Counted from the stretch's first letter, positions 1 to 9,481 are shown. The stretch: 64,000 nucleotides of DNA from Peptococcaceae bacterium BICA1-7 (GCA_000802095.1 JUEB01000026.1:372001-436000), one strand, 5' to 3'. Notes: generated by a model not told the origin, from the letters alone. Numbers and translations are program-made.

Positions 1-1453
1 CTCCGGGGCTTCTTTCCGGAAATTCGGGCAGGCTTGAGAGATCCTGTAATTGATCCTGTCCCGCCTTTACCGGTCTATCTATCTCGCAGTCTATATCCTG
101 AATAATATCAATTCTCTTGGCGCCCACCTCATCACCCTTATCAAACTTTGTTGCTGTGGGCCTTGGTATATTCTGTCTCATTCTTACTTCCACTGACCGT
201 GAGTGGGCTCCCAGGCCCTCCACCTCTGCCAGCTTAATTATACCCGGGGCCTCTCTCTCCAGTGCCTTTCGGGTGTATGATATCACACTGGTGCGCCTGA
301 CAAACTGATCGACCCCCAGCGGTGAAAAGAATCTGGCAGTACCGCCGGTAGGCAGCACATGATTTGGTCCCGCAACATAATCCCCCACCGGCTCAGGCGA
401 GTAGTGTCCCAAAAAGACTGCTCCGGCAGCCTTGACCATGCCCAGCCAGGCAAAGGGGTCACTTACAGCCAGCTCCAGATGCTCCGGGGCAATGCTGTTG
501 GCAAGTTCCAAAGCCTCCTCAATGTTTTCTGTGATCACTATGGCGCCGTAGTCAGATACAGATCTTACCGCTATTGCCGACCTTTCCAGCAGCTTAATTT
601 GCCTGGACACCTCTTCCACCACCGCAAGGGCAAGGGTCCTGTCCGGGGTGATCAGCACCACTGCCGCCATTTCATCGTGCTCAGCCTGGGACAGAAGATC
701 TGCGGCCACATAGACAGGGTTGGCGCTAGAGTCCGCCACCACCAGTATTTCACTGGGCCCGGCCAGCATGTCGATATCCACCGCCCCGTATACCAGCCGC
801 TTGGCCATAGTGACGTACCTGTTTCCCGGGCCGGTTATCTTGTCAACCCTCTTTATCCTATCTGTGCCGAAAGCCAGGGCGGCTACTGCCTGGGCGCCGC
901 CAACACGGTACACTTCCTTCACCCCGGCCTCATATGCTGCCGCCAGAGTATGTATATTAACACTCCCATCCTTCCCTGGAGGGGTAGTCATGGCTATTTC
1001 AGAGACTCCAGCCACTATGGCAGGGATAGCGTTCATCAGCACTGAAGACGGATAGCTGGCCTTTCCTCCAGGCACGTATATACCCACTCTTTCCAGAGGC
1101 CTGACCATCTGGCCCAGAAGCACACCTTCCCGTCCACAGTCAAACCATGAATTAATCTTTTGCTTTTCATGGTATTCTCTTATGTTATCCCGGGCCTTCC
1201 TGAGTGCACGCAGAAAATTAGGGTCTGCCTTTTTTACGGCCTCCTCCAGCTCTTCCTCTCCGACCTTTAAATCATCAGGCGCTAAAACGCAGCCATCCAG
1301 CCTGCCGGTAATACTACACAGGGCGTCATCTCCCCCGGCCCTTACCTGTTCAATGATAGCGGCCACCTGTTCCCTCAGGCTGTCGTCTCCCTCCCCGCCG
1401 GCCCTCTTTCTCAACATCTCCAGGACCTGAGCGGTGTCCATTATCCTGATCAT
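1..1453 (-). CDS. hisD: Histidinol dehydrogenase, 3' end outside window
   Basis: Catalyses the last two oxidations of histidine synthesis, L-histidinol to L-histidine with NAD, using a zinc ion; cytoplasmic. The reading frame is open from an ATG at 1453 (AGAAGGG lies 9 bases before it) to the window edge. Family signatures are clear: YVPGGKASYPSSVLM, VYRVGGAQAVAALAFGT, KITGPGNRYVTMAKR, DMLAGPSEILVVAD, LLSQAEHDEMA, IAPEHLEL, GPNHVLPTGGTARFFSPL and the final GLGAHSRSVEVRM. HisD proteins normally end at about residue 425-435, which is that last motif (Met425). Here the frame runs on at least 59 more residues without a stop and leaves the window, so this is a fusion, a long tail, or a frame error (see findings). 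An in-frame ATG at 1441 is a less likely start. Identification is firm; the true end is unknown. Confidence 0.95.
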   Translation of the reverse strand, partial: MIRIMDTAQVLEMLRKRAGGEGDDSLREQVAAIIEQVRAGGDDALCSITGRLDGCVLAPDDLKVGEEELEEAVKKADPNFLRALRKARDNIREYHEKQKINSWFDCGREGVLLGQMVRPLERVGIYVPGGKASYPSSVLMNAIPAIVAGVSEIAMTTPPGKDGSVNIHTLAAAYEAGVKEVYRVGGAQAVAALAFGTDRIKRVDKITGPGNRYVTMAKRLVYGAVDIDMLAGPSEILVVADSSANPVYVAADLLSQAEHDEMAAVVLITPDRTLALAVVEEVSRQIKLLERSAIAVRSVSDYGAIVITENIEEALELANSIAPEHLELAVSDPFAWLGMVKAAGAVFLGHYSPEPVGDYVAGPNHVLPTGGTARFFSPLGVDQFVRRTSVISYTRKALEREAPGIIKLAEVEGLGAHSRSVEVRMRQNIPRPTATKFDKGDEVGAKRIDIIQDIDCEIDRPVKAGQDQLQDLSSLPEFPERSPG

Positions 1454-1567
1454 ATCCTAAAGCCCTTCTCTCCCGCCGCCGGAACAAAAAATATCCACCA
1501 TGGTGGCAAGACAGGGCGCCTCCCTTCTTTTTAGTAATTTACCTAGTTAAAGTATTACTATGTTAAT

Positions 1568-1596
1568 ATGTTATAATTTGCTTTTATAATTGTCAA
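1568..1596 (-). promoter_or_regulatory. Sigma-A-type promoter of hisD
   Basis: On the minus strand a perfect -35 TTGACA (1591-1596) is followed after 17 bases by TAACAT (1568-1573), 4 of 6 matches to the -10 consensus. Transcription would start near 1561, about 110 bases before the hisD start. The near-perfect palindrome AGTATTACT (1551-1559) lies at the expected start point and is a candidate operator for the neighbouring TrpR-like protein; that is inference. The whole 1540-1600 stretch is AT-rich, so chance matches are possible. Confidence 0.6.
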
Positions 1597-1657
1597 CCTT
1601 AATTGGTGTAATTATTATAATAACTTTCATCCAACCATAAATGATAAAGGAAACCCT

Positions 1658-1975
1658 TTACAGGTTCCCGTCCCTTCCTTCCTTTTCCCTGTTTCTCTCC
1701 AGTATAAGCTTATAGCCGTCCGCGCCGTAGTTAAGGGCTCTTTTCACCCTGCTGACGGTGGCTGTGCTGGCGCCTGTCCTGCTGACAATATCCCCGTAGG
1801 TCCGGTTTTCGTCAAGCATTCTGGCTACCTCAAAACGCTGGGCCATTGATTTTATCTCAGCTACTGTGCACAGGTCCTCAAAGAATTTGTAGCACTCATC
1901 TATGCTGTCGAGGCTCAGTATGGCTTCAAAAAGATTATCCAGCAGATGATCCTTCAGTTTGCCCCTATATTCCAT
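1658..1975 (-). CDS. yerC: TrpR-like regulator, YerC/HisR family
   Basis: A 105-residue protein of the TrpR/YerC-YecD family, a small helix-turn-helix DNA-binding protein. Seen: an N-terminal helical half (residues 1-45) and a typical TrpR-type helix-turn-helix around residues 46-85, with RFEVARMLDENRTYGDI and ISRV-like SRTGASTATVSRVKRAL. The ATG at 1975 follows the ribosome binding site GGGAGG. In Firmicutes, comparative genomics has linked YerC-type proteins to control of histidine biosynthesis (called HisR). Its position directly upstream of hisD, which has its own promoter and a palindrome at the start site, fits that role. The ligand cannot be read from the sequence. The family call is firm, the target is inferred. 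Confidence 0.9.
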   Translation of the reverse strand: MEYRGKLKDHLLDNLFEAILSLDSIDECYKFFEDLCTVAEIKSMAQRFEVARMLDENRTYGDIVSRTGASTATVSRVKRALNYGADGYKLILERNREKEGRDGNL

Positions 1976-2248
1976 AGAAATTGCCTCCCGGTTTTAGTAT
2001 AATCATTTTAATTTAAAGCATTAAATACAGTGAGGAAAATTTTCGACAACTGCGAACAAATACCTCTTTTTATATTTGTCACTACTGACCACCGCCAGGC
2101 TATTCCCCTCAGCCGCTCCTTAACCAAAATCCCTGGAAGTATTATAGGTATATAAAATTTTAATTATCAGGGAAGAATTGGCTGTATCTTTTTTCCCCTC
2201 CCAGGCAAATTATAAGAATAACAGTCAAAACCCATCTGTTACTATAAA

Positions 2249-3892
2249 TTGTCTCACTTGAAAGCCGGTGGTTTTACGAATACCCAAAAAAATGTGGCGG
2301 CAGCCATTCTTGATCAGCTTTCAGCCTGGGGTGTTAAATATATATACGGGGTTGTGGGAGACAGCATTGTATATCTCCTTGACGCTCTTTCCAGGCAGAG
2401 TGCGGTTAAATTTATACAGGTCAGACATGAGGAAAGCGCAGCCCTTATGGCCTCTGCCCATGCCAAGCTCACCGGTGGCATAGGAGTCTGCATAGCCGAC
2501 GGGGGGCCGGGAACACTGCACCTTCTAAACGGCCTGGCCGATGCCTGGGCGGACAGGGTTCCGGTTATTGCAGTTACAGGGCAGGTGGCCCGAAAGGATA
2601 TAGGAACAAATGTCCTGCAGTATATAGATCAGCAGACCCTTATAAGGCCTTTGGCAGCTTACACCGGCCTGCTGTGTGACCCGCAAGGCCTGGTCCCGGC
2701 AATGGAAAAGGCACTGCGGGCGGCTATTTCCGAAAATTCTGTAGCCCATATTTCAGTTCCCATGGACATTTTCCCCATGCCCTGTGAGGCAGGTATTATC
2801 CCTTACGGGCCATATCTTGGGGATTTTCCGGAATCCACTGAGGAGGCGCTGGATGGCGCTATTGAACTGATGAGCAGCGCCCGCCGTCCGGTTATTCTGG
2901 CCGGGGCCGGGGCGCGGCAGGCCGGGTCATACCTGGCCGATCTGTCCCTGCGCTGGGGTGCGGCCATTATCAACACTCTCCCGGGCACCGGATCAGCCGG
3001 CCGGGAACTACCTCTTTACTCAGGCGCACTGGGCCTGGCGGGATTTCCGGCCTCGGAAAAAATACTGGGCCAGGCCGACATATGCCTTATCGCAGGCGCC
3101 AACTGGTGGCCCTCAAAGTATGTTCCCGATATACCAATTATTCAGATTGACAGAAATCCAGCTCACATAGGGTCCACCACTCCGGTTTCCTACGGTCTTG
3201 CAGGTGATGTATCATCTGTTCTGGCAAAAATAAACTCAAAATTTAAATTTTCTCCTGATCATTCCTGGGTGGACAGCATCAGGAAAGAAATAGCCGTCTG
3301 CCTGGAAATGCTTGACCGGGAGGCTGAAGGCATAAATGACCGGCTGCACCCAGCCTCTGTGATCAGGGCAGTTCAGCATACCGCTCCCGATGATGCCATT
3401 ATCTGTCTGGATACAGGGGATCACGCCATATGGTTCGGACGTATTTTCCGCCCTTGCAGGCAAAGGGTCATACTGTCTGGAAAGTGGCGCACCATGGGAT
3501 TCGGGCTGCCCGCCGCCCTGGCCGCAGGTACTGTCAGCCAGGACCGGAAAGTTGTTGCCCTGACCGGGGACGGCGGTTTCTCCATGACCATGGCCGAGTT
3601 TATGACAGCCGTCAAATATAATATCCCGGTTACTGTGGTCGTTTTTAACAACGGCTGCCTGGCCACAGAGAAAAACAAGATGCTGGCGGGAGGTTTGAAC
3701 CCGGCCGGAACCAGTCTTCATAATACTGACTTTGCCGCCTATGCGGTTAGCTGCGGGGGGGTTGGCATAAAGGTTTCAGCCGTCGCCGACCTGGAAACAG
3801 CCCTGAGGGAGGCAATGGACTGCGGTCGCCCGGCCCTGGTGGATGTAATCGTTGATTCTATACCGGTACCGGGAACTGTCCTGCCCGGTTAA
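2249..3892 (+). CDS. Thiamine-diphosphate enzyme, acetolactate synthase/pyruvate oxidase type
   Basis: A 547-residue cytoplasmic enzyme with the three-domain layout of the acetolactate synthase/pyruvate oxidase superfamily: N-terminal pyrimidine-binding domain with the activating glutamate in QVRHEESAALMASAHAK (near residue 60), a central domain (about 190-330), and a C-terminal diphosphate-binding domain with the GDG...NN signature (GDGGFSMTMAEFMTAV to VVVFNN, about residues 440-470). YGVVGDSIVYLLDAL near the N-terminus resembles pyruvate oxidases more than biosynthetic acetolactate synthase, and no regulatory ilvN/ilvH-like gene is adjacent. The substrate, pyruvate being likely, and the acceptor are not determinable here. 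The start is uncertain: the TTG at 2249 has no good ribosome binding site, and TTG 2258 or a GTG near 2292 are alternatives. The following gene begins 23 bases downstream and may be co-transcribed. Confidence 0.85.
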   Translation: MSHLKAGGFTNTQKNVAAAILDQLSAWGVKYIYGVVGDSIVYLLDALSRQSAVKFIQVRHEESAALMASAHAKLTGGIGVCIADGGPGTLHLLNGLADAWADRVPVIAVTGQVARKDIGTNVLQYIDQQTLIRPLAAYTGLLCDPQGLVPAMEKALRAAISENSVAHISVPMDIFPMPCEAGIIPYGPYLGDFPESTEEALDGAIELMSSARRPVILAGAGARQAGSYLADLSLRWGAAIINTLPGTGSAGRELPLYSGALGLAGFPASEKILGQADICLIAGANWWPSKYVPDIPIIQIDRNPAHIGSTTPVSYGLAGDVSSVLAKINSKFKFSPDHSWVDSIRKEIAVCLEMLDREAEGINDRLHPASVIRAVQHTAPDDAIICLDTGDHAIWFGRIFRPCRQRVILSGKWRTMGFGLPAALAAGTVSQDRKVVALTGDGGFSMTMAEFMTAVKYNIPVTVVVFNNGCLATEKNKMLAGGLNPAGTSLHNTDFAAYAVSCGGVGIKVSAVADLETALREAMDCGRPALVDVIVDSIPVPGTVLPG

Positions 3893-3914
3893 AACAAATA
3901 TAGGGGTGTCGCCA

Positions 3915-4646
3915 TTGCCTTTAAATGATTTCTGGCAGGTCATTATATACTCAATAATTATTTTTGTGCTGCTGGTGATCCTGGCCAGACTCATTGGCAA
4001 AAAACTGCTTTCTCAAATGACTTTTTTTGATTTTGTCATAGGCATCACCATAGGGACCATTGGCGGTGCTTTTGTAACCACTGAGGTTAAAGGCTTTTAT
4101 GTATTGCTTAGCCCTGTTGTATTAACACTGGCAGTTGTTTTAACCGGCTACATCTCCCTGAAAAGCGTTCCGGCCAGAAAACTTATAGAGGGTGAGCCCA
4201 TGATAGTAATTCAGAATGGAAAAATATACGAGGAAAATATGAGAAAAATAAGGTATCACTTAGATGATTTACTCATGCAGCTGAGGGTTAAGGGAGTGTT
4301 TGATCTTTCCGAGGTGGAGTTCGCCATACTGGAGCCCCACGGCCAGCTCAGTGTACTTAAAAAAAGTCAGAACCTTCCCCTGACCCCCAAAGACCTGGGC
4401 CTGACCAGCCAATACAAGGGCATATCCTCGGAAATAATCAGGGATGGGAAAATAGTGGAGCAAAATCTCCGGCAGAACAGGCTTTCCCATGAGTGGCTCT
4501 ACAATCAGCTCTCCTCTAAAAAGATTAATAAAATAGAAGATGTTTTTCTGGCTACCCTGGATACCTCCGGAAACCTTTATATTGATACCCGCAGAGACAA
4601 CTTGAATTATGTTCAGGAAACAGAGGACGACGACTCGGTAATATAA
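3915..4646 (+). CDS. DUF421 (YetF-family) membrane protein
   Basis: A 243-residue membrane protein. Two to three hydrophobic segments lie in the first 80 residues (IIYSIIIFVLLVILARL; FDFVIGITIGTIGGAF; a third near LLSPVVLTLAVVLTGYI), followed by a cytoplasmic or extracytoplasmic soluble domain containing the DUF421 signature GEPMIVIQNGKI and a charged C-terminus. The molecular function of the family is not established; members occur in spore-forming Firmicutes. The frame is open back to 3852, overlapping the previous gene, but TTG 3915 preceded by AGGGGTG at 6 bases is the best start; GTG 3906 is an alternative. It is tightly linked to the thiamine-diphosphate enzyme, although nothing suggests a shared role. 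Confidence 0.85.
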   Translation: MPLNDFWQVIIYSIIIFVLLVILARLIGKKLLSQMTFFDFVIGITIGTIGGAFVTTEVKGFYVLLSPVVLTLAVVLTGYISLKSVPARKLIEGEPMIVIQNGKIYEENMRKIRYHLDDLLMQLRVKGVFDLSEVEFAILEPHGQLSVLKKSQNLPLTPKDLGLTSQYKGISSEIIRDGKIVEQNLRQNRLSHEWLYNQLSSKKINKIEDVFLATLDTSGNLYIDTRRDNLNYVQETEDDDSVI

Positions 4647-4676
4647 ATAGGCCGACCTTTCACAGGGCAGCCTATT
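4646..4676. terminator. Possible bidirectional terminator between convergent genes
   Basis: Inverted repeat AATAGGC (4646-4652) / GCCTATT (4670-4676) with a 17-base loop lies between the stop of the DUF421 gene and the stop of purD. The U-tract is poor in both directions (TTAGAA; TTTATATT), so it would be a weak terminator. Confidence 0.4.
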
Positions 4677-4700
4677 AGAAACATGTTGATCTTAATTATT

Positions 4701-5969
4701 CTATCTTCTTATGGTGGCCTTTTGACCTATATCCCTGCGGCAGTGGGCGCCCTCAAAGCTTATGGCCTCCACTCCCCGATAGGCCAGGCTTATGGCCGAC
4801 GGGATGTCCGCCCCCCTGGCGGTAACCCCCAATACTCTTCCCCCGTCTGTAACAATCTTTCCTTCCCTTTCAGCAGTGCCGGCATGAAAAACGGTTACTC
4901 CCTCCGGGACCCTGTCCAGCCCGGTTATTTCAATGCCTTTGCCGTAAGCCCCGGGGTAGCCTCCCGATGCCATGACCACACATACCGAGGCGCCCTCTTC
5001 CCACTCAATATTTATATCCTTAAGCCTTTTGTCAATAACAGCGTCCATTATATCCACCAGGTCAGTTTTAAGCATCATCAGCACCGGCTGAGCCTCCGGG
5101 TCTCCAAAGCGGGCATTATACTCAAGCACCTTGGGCCCCTCAGCGGTAACCATCAGCCCGGCATACAGCACCCCGCTGTAGGGCCTGCCCTCGGAGGCCA
5201 TGGCCGCCACGGTGGGCTGCAGAATTTTCTCCAGTGCATATTTATACAGCTCAGGCGTGCACACCGGCGCCGGGGCATAGGCGCCCATCCCTCCGGTGTT
5301 GGGGCCCTTGTCCCCGTCGTACACCTGCTTGTGATCCTGGGCAGGCAGCATGGGCGCCACGGTAATCCCATCTGTAAAGGCCAGAATGCTTACTTCCTCA
5401 CCTGTTAAAAGCTCCTCTACCACTACCTTGTCCCCGGCGCTGCCAAAGGCCCTGTCATCCATAATCTGAACAATGGCCTCTAGAGCCTCTTCAGTTGTCC
5501 CGGCCACTATAACTCCCTTGCCTGCGGCCAGCCCGTCGGCCTTTACAACGCAGGGAGAGGAAAGGCTTTTTATGTACTCTACGGCCTCCCGCCTATTTTC
5601 AAAAGACCTGTAGCCGGCGGTGGGTATACCGTATTTGGCCATTATGTCCTTGGAGAGCACCTTGCTTCCCTCTATGGCCGCAGCTGAGGCCCTGGGCCCA
5701 AAAACTCTAATCCCATGCGCCTCCAAGGCGTCCACCAGGCCCCGGGTTAGGGGGTCCTCCGGGCCTACCACAGCCAGGTCAATACCCTGGTTATAAGCAA
5801 AGGTTACCAGCCCGTCAATATCAGCGGCCTTTATCCCCACACACTCCGCAACCCCTGTTATTCCAGCGTTTCCCGGAGCGCAATATATCTTGGACACCCT
5901 GGGGCTCTGACTTATTTTCCAGCAGAGAGCGTGCTCACGCCCCCCTCCACCGACAACTAATACTTTCAT
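4701..5969 (-). CDS. purD: Phosphoribosylamine-glycine ligase (GARS)
   Basis: Joins 5-phosphoribosylamine and glycine with ATP to give GAR, step 2 of purine synthesis. 422 residues, the usual length for a stand-alone GARS. Seen: N-terminal GGGGREHALCWKI; ATP-grasp region with VVKADGLAAGKGVIVA (about residue 140); DHKQVYDGDKGPNTGGMGAY (about 230-255); NARFGDPEAQPVL metal-binding segment (about 295). The open frame extends further upstream to 6083, through the dispersed repeat, but ATG 5969 with AGGAGG 10 bases before it is the clear start. Last gene of the pur operon, separated from purH by a 232-base gap filled by a dispersed repeat. Confidence 0.97.
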   Translation of the reverse strand: MKVLVVGGGGREHALCWKISQSPRVSKIYCAPGNAGITGVAECVGIKAADIDGLVTFAYNQGIDLAVVGPEDPLTRGLVDALEAHGIRVFGPRASAAAIEGSKVLSKDIMAKYGIPTAGYRSFENRREAVEYIKSLSSPCVVKADGLAAGKGVIVAGTTEEALEAIVQIMDDRAFGSAGDKVVVEELLTGEEVSILAFTDGITVAPMLPAQDHKQVYDGDKGPNTGGMGAYAPAPVCTPELYKYALEKILQPTVAAMASEGRPYSGVLYAGLMVTAEGPKVLEYNARFGDPEAQPVLMMLKTDLVDIMDAVIDKRLKDINIEWEEGASVCVVMASGGYPGAYGKGIEITGLDRVPEGVTVFHAGTAEREGKIVTDGGRVLGVTARGADIPSAISLAYRGVEAISFEGAHCRRDIGQKATIRR

Positions 5970-6011
5970 CTGCCACAAACCTCCTAATTGGCTAATGCTG
6001 CATTTCATAAA

Positions 6012-6182
6012 GGTCGGGAGACTGCTCATAAGAATGGACTTCGGGTCGGGAGACGGGAGACGGGAGACGGGAGGTCCAGGCATTCCTAATAAGATTTTAT
6101 AACGACCTCAGAGTTTGGCATACCAAACTCCCGTCTCCCGACAGTAAGTAATACCTCTGAGCAGTCTCCCGTCTCCTGACCT
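6012..6182 (-). repeat. Dispersed repeat family A, copy 1 (between purH and purD)
   Basis: An intergenic element built around runs of the 7-mer GGGAGAC, four tandem units at 6050-6075, and an opposing CTCCCGTCTCCCGAC block. Read on the minus strand, it aligns over about 200 bases with the element at 19070-19295: shared landmarks in order are GGAGACTGCTCA, ATTACTTACTGTCGGGAGAC, GTATGCCA, a GACCT/GGTCG block, AGGAATGCCTGGACCTCC, runs of GTCTCC, and ATGCAGCATTAGCC. It carries no open reading frame of its own. The two copies lie in opposite orientation in the window. It looks like a non-coding mobile (MITE-like) or amplified element. Confidence 0.75.
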
Positions 6183-6201
6183 GATGTACTACCCTTAAGC
6201 C

Positions 6202-7743
6202 CTAATGTTTAAAATGCCTATACCCGGTCAAAACCATTATTATTCCGTGCTTTTCGGCAGCCTTCACCGACTCCTCGTCCCTCACCGATCCGCCTGGCTG
6301 AATAATGGCCTTTATACCTGCCTTTGCCGCCAGCTCCACTGTGTCGCCGAAGGGGAAGTAGGCGTCAGATCCAAGATAGGCCCCTTTTGCCCTGTCTCCT
6401 GCCTGGGTCATGGCAATACCGGCTGACCCCACACGGTTCATCTGCCCGGCCCCTACACCGATAAGCTGCCTGTTTTTGGTTATCACTATGGCGTTGGATT
6501 TGACATGCTTAACCACAGTCATGGAGAAGATAAGCTCTTCCAGGTCCTCCTGTCCGGGCTTTACCGAGGTTGCCACATCCAGGTGATCCCTGTCCAACAG
6601 CTTTCTGTCGGTTTCCTGCATCAGCAGGCCGCCGTTAACCTTTCTTAAATCCAGCCTGTCACCGGCCGGCCCCTCAAGGCTGCCTGTCTCCATTACCCGC
6701 AGCCCCGATTTGCCCCCTAAAATCTCCAGGGCATCTTTACTGTATCCGGGAGCGATAACTGCCTCCAGAAATATTTCGGCCATCAGCCTGGCCGCCTCTG
6801 CGGTAACCTCTCTATTACAGGCCACTATTCCGCCATAGGCTGAAACCGGGTCCCCTTCATAGGCCAACCTGTAAGCCTGGGCTATATCACCTGCGCAGGC
6901 CGCCCCACATGGGTTATTGTGCTTTATTACCACCGCCGCCGGGTCTGTAAACTCCCTCACCAGCTCCAGAGCTGCGTTCAGGTCCAGTATATTGTTATAG
7001 GACAGCTCCTTGCCGGCCAGTTGCCTGGCTGAGCTGACCGAAGCCCCGTCCGAGGCCGGGTCCCGGTAAAAGGCCGCCTGCTGGTGGGGATTCTCTCCAT
7101 ACCTGAGCACCTGGGCCAGCTCAAATGGCTTGCTCCACACAGCCGGGAAAAGGCTCTCTTCCTCTTTGGACTGTTTTTCCAGGTAGGCGGCTATGGCCGT
7201 GTCATAGGTGGCTGTATGGGCAAAGGCCTCCCTGGCCAGGGCCAGCCTGAAGGCATAGTCATCCTTACCGCTCTCCAAAGCCTTTAAAACATCTCCGTAT
7301 CTGTCGGGGTTTACCACTACCAGCACGTAACTGTGGTTTTTGGCCGCCGCCCTGACCATGGCCGGACCGCCTATATCAATGTTTTCCACAGCGTCCTCCA
7401 GGGTAACACCGGGCTTTGCTATTGTTTCCCTGAAAGGGTAAAGGTTTACCGCCACCAGATCTATATAGCCAATACCCTGCTTTTCCAGCTGCCCGGCATG
7501 GTCCGGTGTTCTCCTGGCCAGTATTCCTCCGTGCACGGAAGGATGCAGTGTCTTCACCCTGCCGTCCAGTATTTCCGGAAAACCGGTAACACTGGTTATG
7601 TAGGTAACAGGCACTCCGGCCTCCTTGAGAGCTTTGGAGGTCCCCCCGGTGGATACTATTTCATAGCCCTTTTCCACCAGACCCCTTGCGAAATCCACCA
7701 ACCCGGTCTTGTCTGACACGCTGATTAACGCCCTTTTGGCCAT
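6202..7743 (-). CDS. purH: Bifunctional AICAR transformylase / IMP cyclohydrolase
   Basis: Carries out the last two steps of IMP synthesis: formylation of AICAR by 10-formyl-THF and ring closure of FAICAR. 513 residues, standard length. The N-terminal IMP cyclohydrolase (MGS-like fold, about 1-190) has [18 protein letters not shown] and [14 protein letters not shown]; the C-terminal transformylase (about 200-513) has [11 protein letters not shown], the catalytic KHNNPCGAA, and [19 protein letters not shown] followed by [15 protein letters not shown] 7743 follows GGGGTGA. In the pur operon 29 bases behind purN. Confidence 0.98.
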   Translation of the reverse strand: MAKRALISVSDKTGLVDFARGLVEKGYEIVSTGGTSKALKEAGVPVTYITSVTGFPEILDGRVKTLHPSVHGGILARRTPDHAGQLEKQGIGYIDLVAVNLYPFRETIAKPGVTLEDAVENIDIGGPAMVRAAAKNHSYVLVVVNPDRYGDVLKALESGKDDYAFRLALAREAFAHTATYDTAIAAYLEKQSKEEESLFPAVWSKPFELAQVLRYGENPHQQAAFYRDPASDGASVSSARQLAGKELSYNNILDLNAALELVREFTDPAAVVIKHNNPCGAACAGDIAQAYRLAYEGDPVSAYGGIVACNREVTAEAARLMAEIFLEAVIAPGYSKDALEILGGKSGLRVMETGSLEGPAGDRLDLRKVNGGLLMQETDRKLLDRDHLDVATSVKPGQEDLEELIFSMTVVKHVKSNAIVITKNRQLIGVGAGQMNRVGSAGIAMTQAGDRAKGAYLGSDAYFPFGDTVELAAKAGIKAIIQPGGSVRDEESVKAAEKHGIIMVLTGYRHFKH

Positions 7744-7772
7744 TTCATTTCACCCCATTTATATTACAGTTT

Positions 7773-8396
7773 TTACTGCCCACTTCCATCCAAAACATGC
7801 ACTTTTTTCCCATCAATGCGCAATCGCCCCTCGGCAAACAGCTTAACTGCCTGGGGGTATATAATGTGCTCCTGCTCCAGTATCCGGGAGGACAGGTCCT
7901 CCTCACTGTCTCCGGACAGCACCGGCACTGCCGCCTGAATTATTATCGGCCCGGTATCCATTCCGCCGTCTACAAAATGAACTGTGCAGCCGCTTATCTT
8001 CACCCCGTACTCCAACGCCTGCCTCTGTCCGTGCAGCCCTTTAAAGGACGGCAGCAGCGCCGGGTGAATATTCATTATTCTATCCGGGAAGGAATCCAAA
8101 AGCACCCCTCCCACCAGCCTCATATAGCCGGCCAGGCACACCAGTTCCACCCCGTACTCCCTCATCTCCAGCACTATCCTGTGCTCGTACTCCTCTTTAG
8201 TCCCATAATAAGACGGGTGTATGTGCACTGCCGGAATACCGTGCTGCCTGGCCCTGTCCAGGGCATAGGCCTCAGCCCTGTCGCTTACCACCACGGTCAC
8301 CTGGGCCGGCGCCTCCCCGATTGAGCAGGCGTCAATAATGGCCTGCAGGTTGGAGCCCCGGCCCGAAGCCAGCACTCCAACTCTGAGTTTTCTCAC
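7773..8396 (-). CDS. purN: Phosphoribosylglycinamide formyltransferase (GART)
   Basis: Transfers a formyl group from 10-formyl-THF to GAR, giving FGAR (step 3). 207 residues. Seen: VGVLASGRGSNLQAII (phosphate-binding N-terminus), VCLAGYMRLV, the NIHPALLPSFKGLHGQ catalytic segment (Asn-His near residue 110), and GCTVHFVDGGMDTGPII with the catalytic Asp near 145. The start is GTG 8396 with GGAGGTGA 8 bases upstream. 18 bases separate it from purM, so the two are surely co-transcribed. Confidence 0.97.
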   Translation of the reverse strand: MRKLRVGVLASGRGSNLQAIIDACSIGEAPAQVTVVVSDRAEAYALDRARQHGIPAVHIHPSYYGTKEEYEHRIVLEMREYGVELVCLAGYMRLVGGVLLDSFPDRIMNIHPALLPSFKGLHGQRQALEYGVKISGCTVHFVDGGMDTGPIIIQAAVPVLSGDSEEDLSSRILEQEHIIYPQAVKLFAEGRLRIDGKKVHVLDGSGQ

Positions 8397-8414
8397 CGGC
8401 TATTCACCTCCAGC

Positions 8415-9464
8415 CTACCTGTATATTACACACTTTTTAGATGATTCAACAATTTCACCAATAATATAGGCCTCCTCGCCCCGATCCCGGAGGTCCTTTT
8501 GTATACTTGCCGCCTCTCCGGCGCCGGCCACCAGCACCAGACCTATGCCCATATTAAAGGTTTTAAGCATTTCTTCCTCATCCACACTGCCTATTTTCTG
8601 AATGAGGCTGAATACCGGCGGGATCTGCCAGGTTTTTCTGTCCAGGGCCGCAGCCACGCCGGACGGCAGTATGCGGGGAATATTTTCAGTAAGCCCTCCC
8701 CCTGTGATGTGGGCCATGCCCTTTATGGAAAAGCTGGACAGCAGGGGAAGCACAGCTTTTACATAAATCCTGGTGGGCTCAATAAGCTCCTCACCCACAG
8801 TTCTCCCCAGCTCATCAATATAGCTGTCCACACCATACCCGGCCACCTCAAAGACAGTCTTTCTGGCCAGTGAATAACCGTTGCTGTGCAGCCCCGAGGA
8901 GGGAATGCCGATTATAGCATCCCCGGCCTTTATTTCCGATCCGTCCACAATGCGGCTCTTCTCAACAATCCCCACCACAAAACCGGCTATATCGTACTCA
9001 TCTTCACCATAAAAGCCCGGCATTTCCGCGGTTTCCCCGCCAATCAGGGCGCATCCCGCCCTTTTGCAGCCCTCGGCCACCCCTGATACTATGGCCGCCA
9101 CTTTTTCAGGCACCAGCTTTCCCACTGCCAGATAGTCAAGGAAGAACAGGGGCTCAGCCCCTTGCACCAGCACATCATTGGCGCACATGGCCACCGCGTC
9201 AATACCTATGGTGTCATGCCTGTCCACCATCATGGCCACCCTCAGCTTGGTGCCCACTCCGTCTGTCCCCGAAACCAGCACCGGCTCCCGGTAGCGTGAC
9301 GGGTCCAGGGCGAAAAGCCCTCCGAAGCCCCCTATGTCTGCCATAACCCCGGGGCGGAAGGTGCTTCTCACCGACTCCTTCATAAGCTCAACAGCCCTGC
9401 CGCCGGCCTCAATATCTACACCGGACGAAGCATAGGTAAGCTTTTCATTTTTTTTCAAAGCCAT
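8415..9464 (-). CDS. purM: Phosphoribosylformylglycinamidine cyclo-ligase (AIRS)
   Basis: Closes the imidazole ring of FGAM with ATP to give AIR (step 5). Seen: [19 protein letters not shown] at the N-terminus, [47 protein letters not shown] and [11 protein letters not shown], followed by [13 protein letters not shown] in the C-terminal domain. 349 residues from the ATG at 9464, which has AGGTGG 8 bases before it. An in-frame ATG at 9485 overlaps the purF stop as ATGA and would add 7 residues; translational coupling from there is possible, but the internal site has the better ribosome binding site and the more typical N-terminus. Confidence 0.96.
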   Translation of the reverse strand: MALKKNEKLTYASSGVDIEAGGRAVELMKESVRSTFRPGVMADIGGFGGLFALDPSRYREPVLVSGTDGVGTKLRVAMMVDRHDTIGIDAVAMCANDVLVQGAEPLFFLDYLAVGKLVPEKVAAIVSGVAEGCKRAGCALIGGETAEMPGFYGEDEYDIAGFVVGIVEKSRIVDGSEIKAGDAIIGIPSSGLHSNGYSLARKTVFEVAGYGVDSYIDELGRTVGEELIEPTRIYVKAVLPLLSSFSIKGMAHITGGGLTENIPRILPSGVAAALDRKTWQIPPVFSLIQKIGSVDEEEMLKTFNMGIGLVLVAGAGEAASIQKDLRDRGEEAYIIGEIVESSKKCVIYR

Positions 9465-9481
9465 ATACTCTTTACCACCTG

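Noticed and set aside
359-1045. Plus-strand open frame of 228 codons opposite hisD
   Set aside because: It is the antisense shadow of a strongly conserved hisD frame; its translation is low-complexity His/Arg-rich and has no ribosome binding site.
4683-5408. Plus-strand open frame of 241 codons opposite purD
   Set aside because: Antisense shadow of purD; no translation signal and no recognisable domain.
6040-6080. Tandem GGGAGAC units as a CRISPR array
   Set aside because: Units are 7 bases, have no spacers of constant length, and no cas genes are present; they belong to the dispersed family A element.
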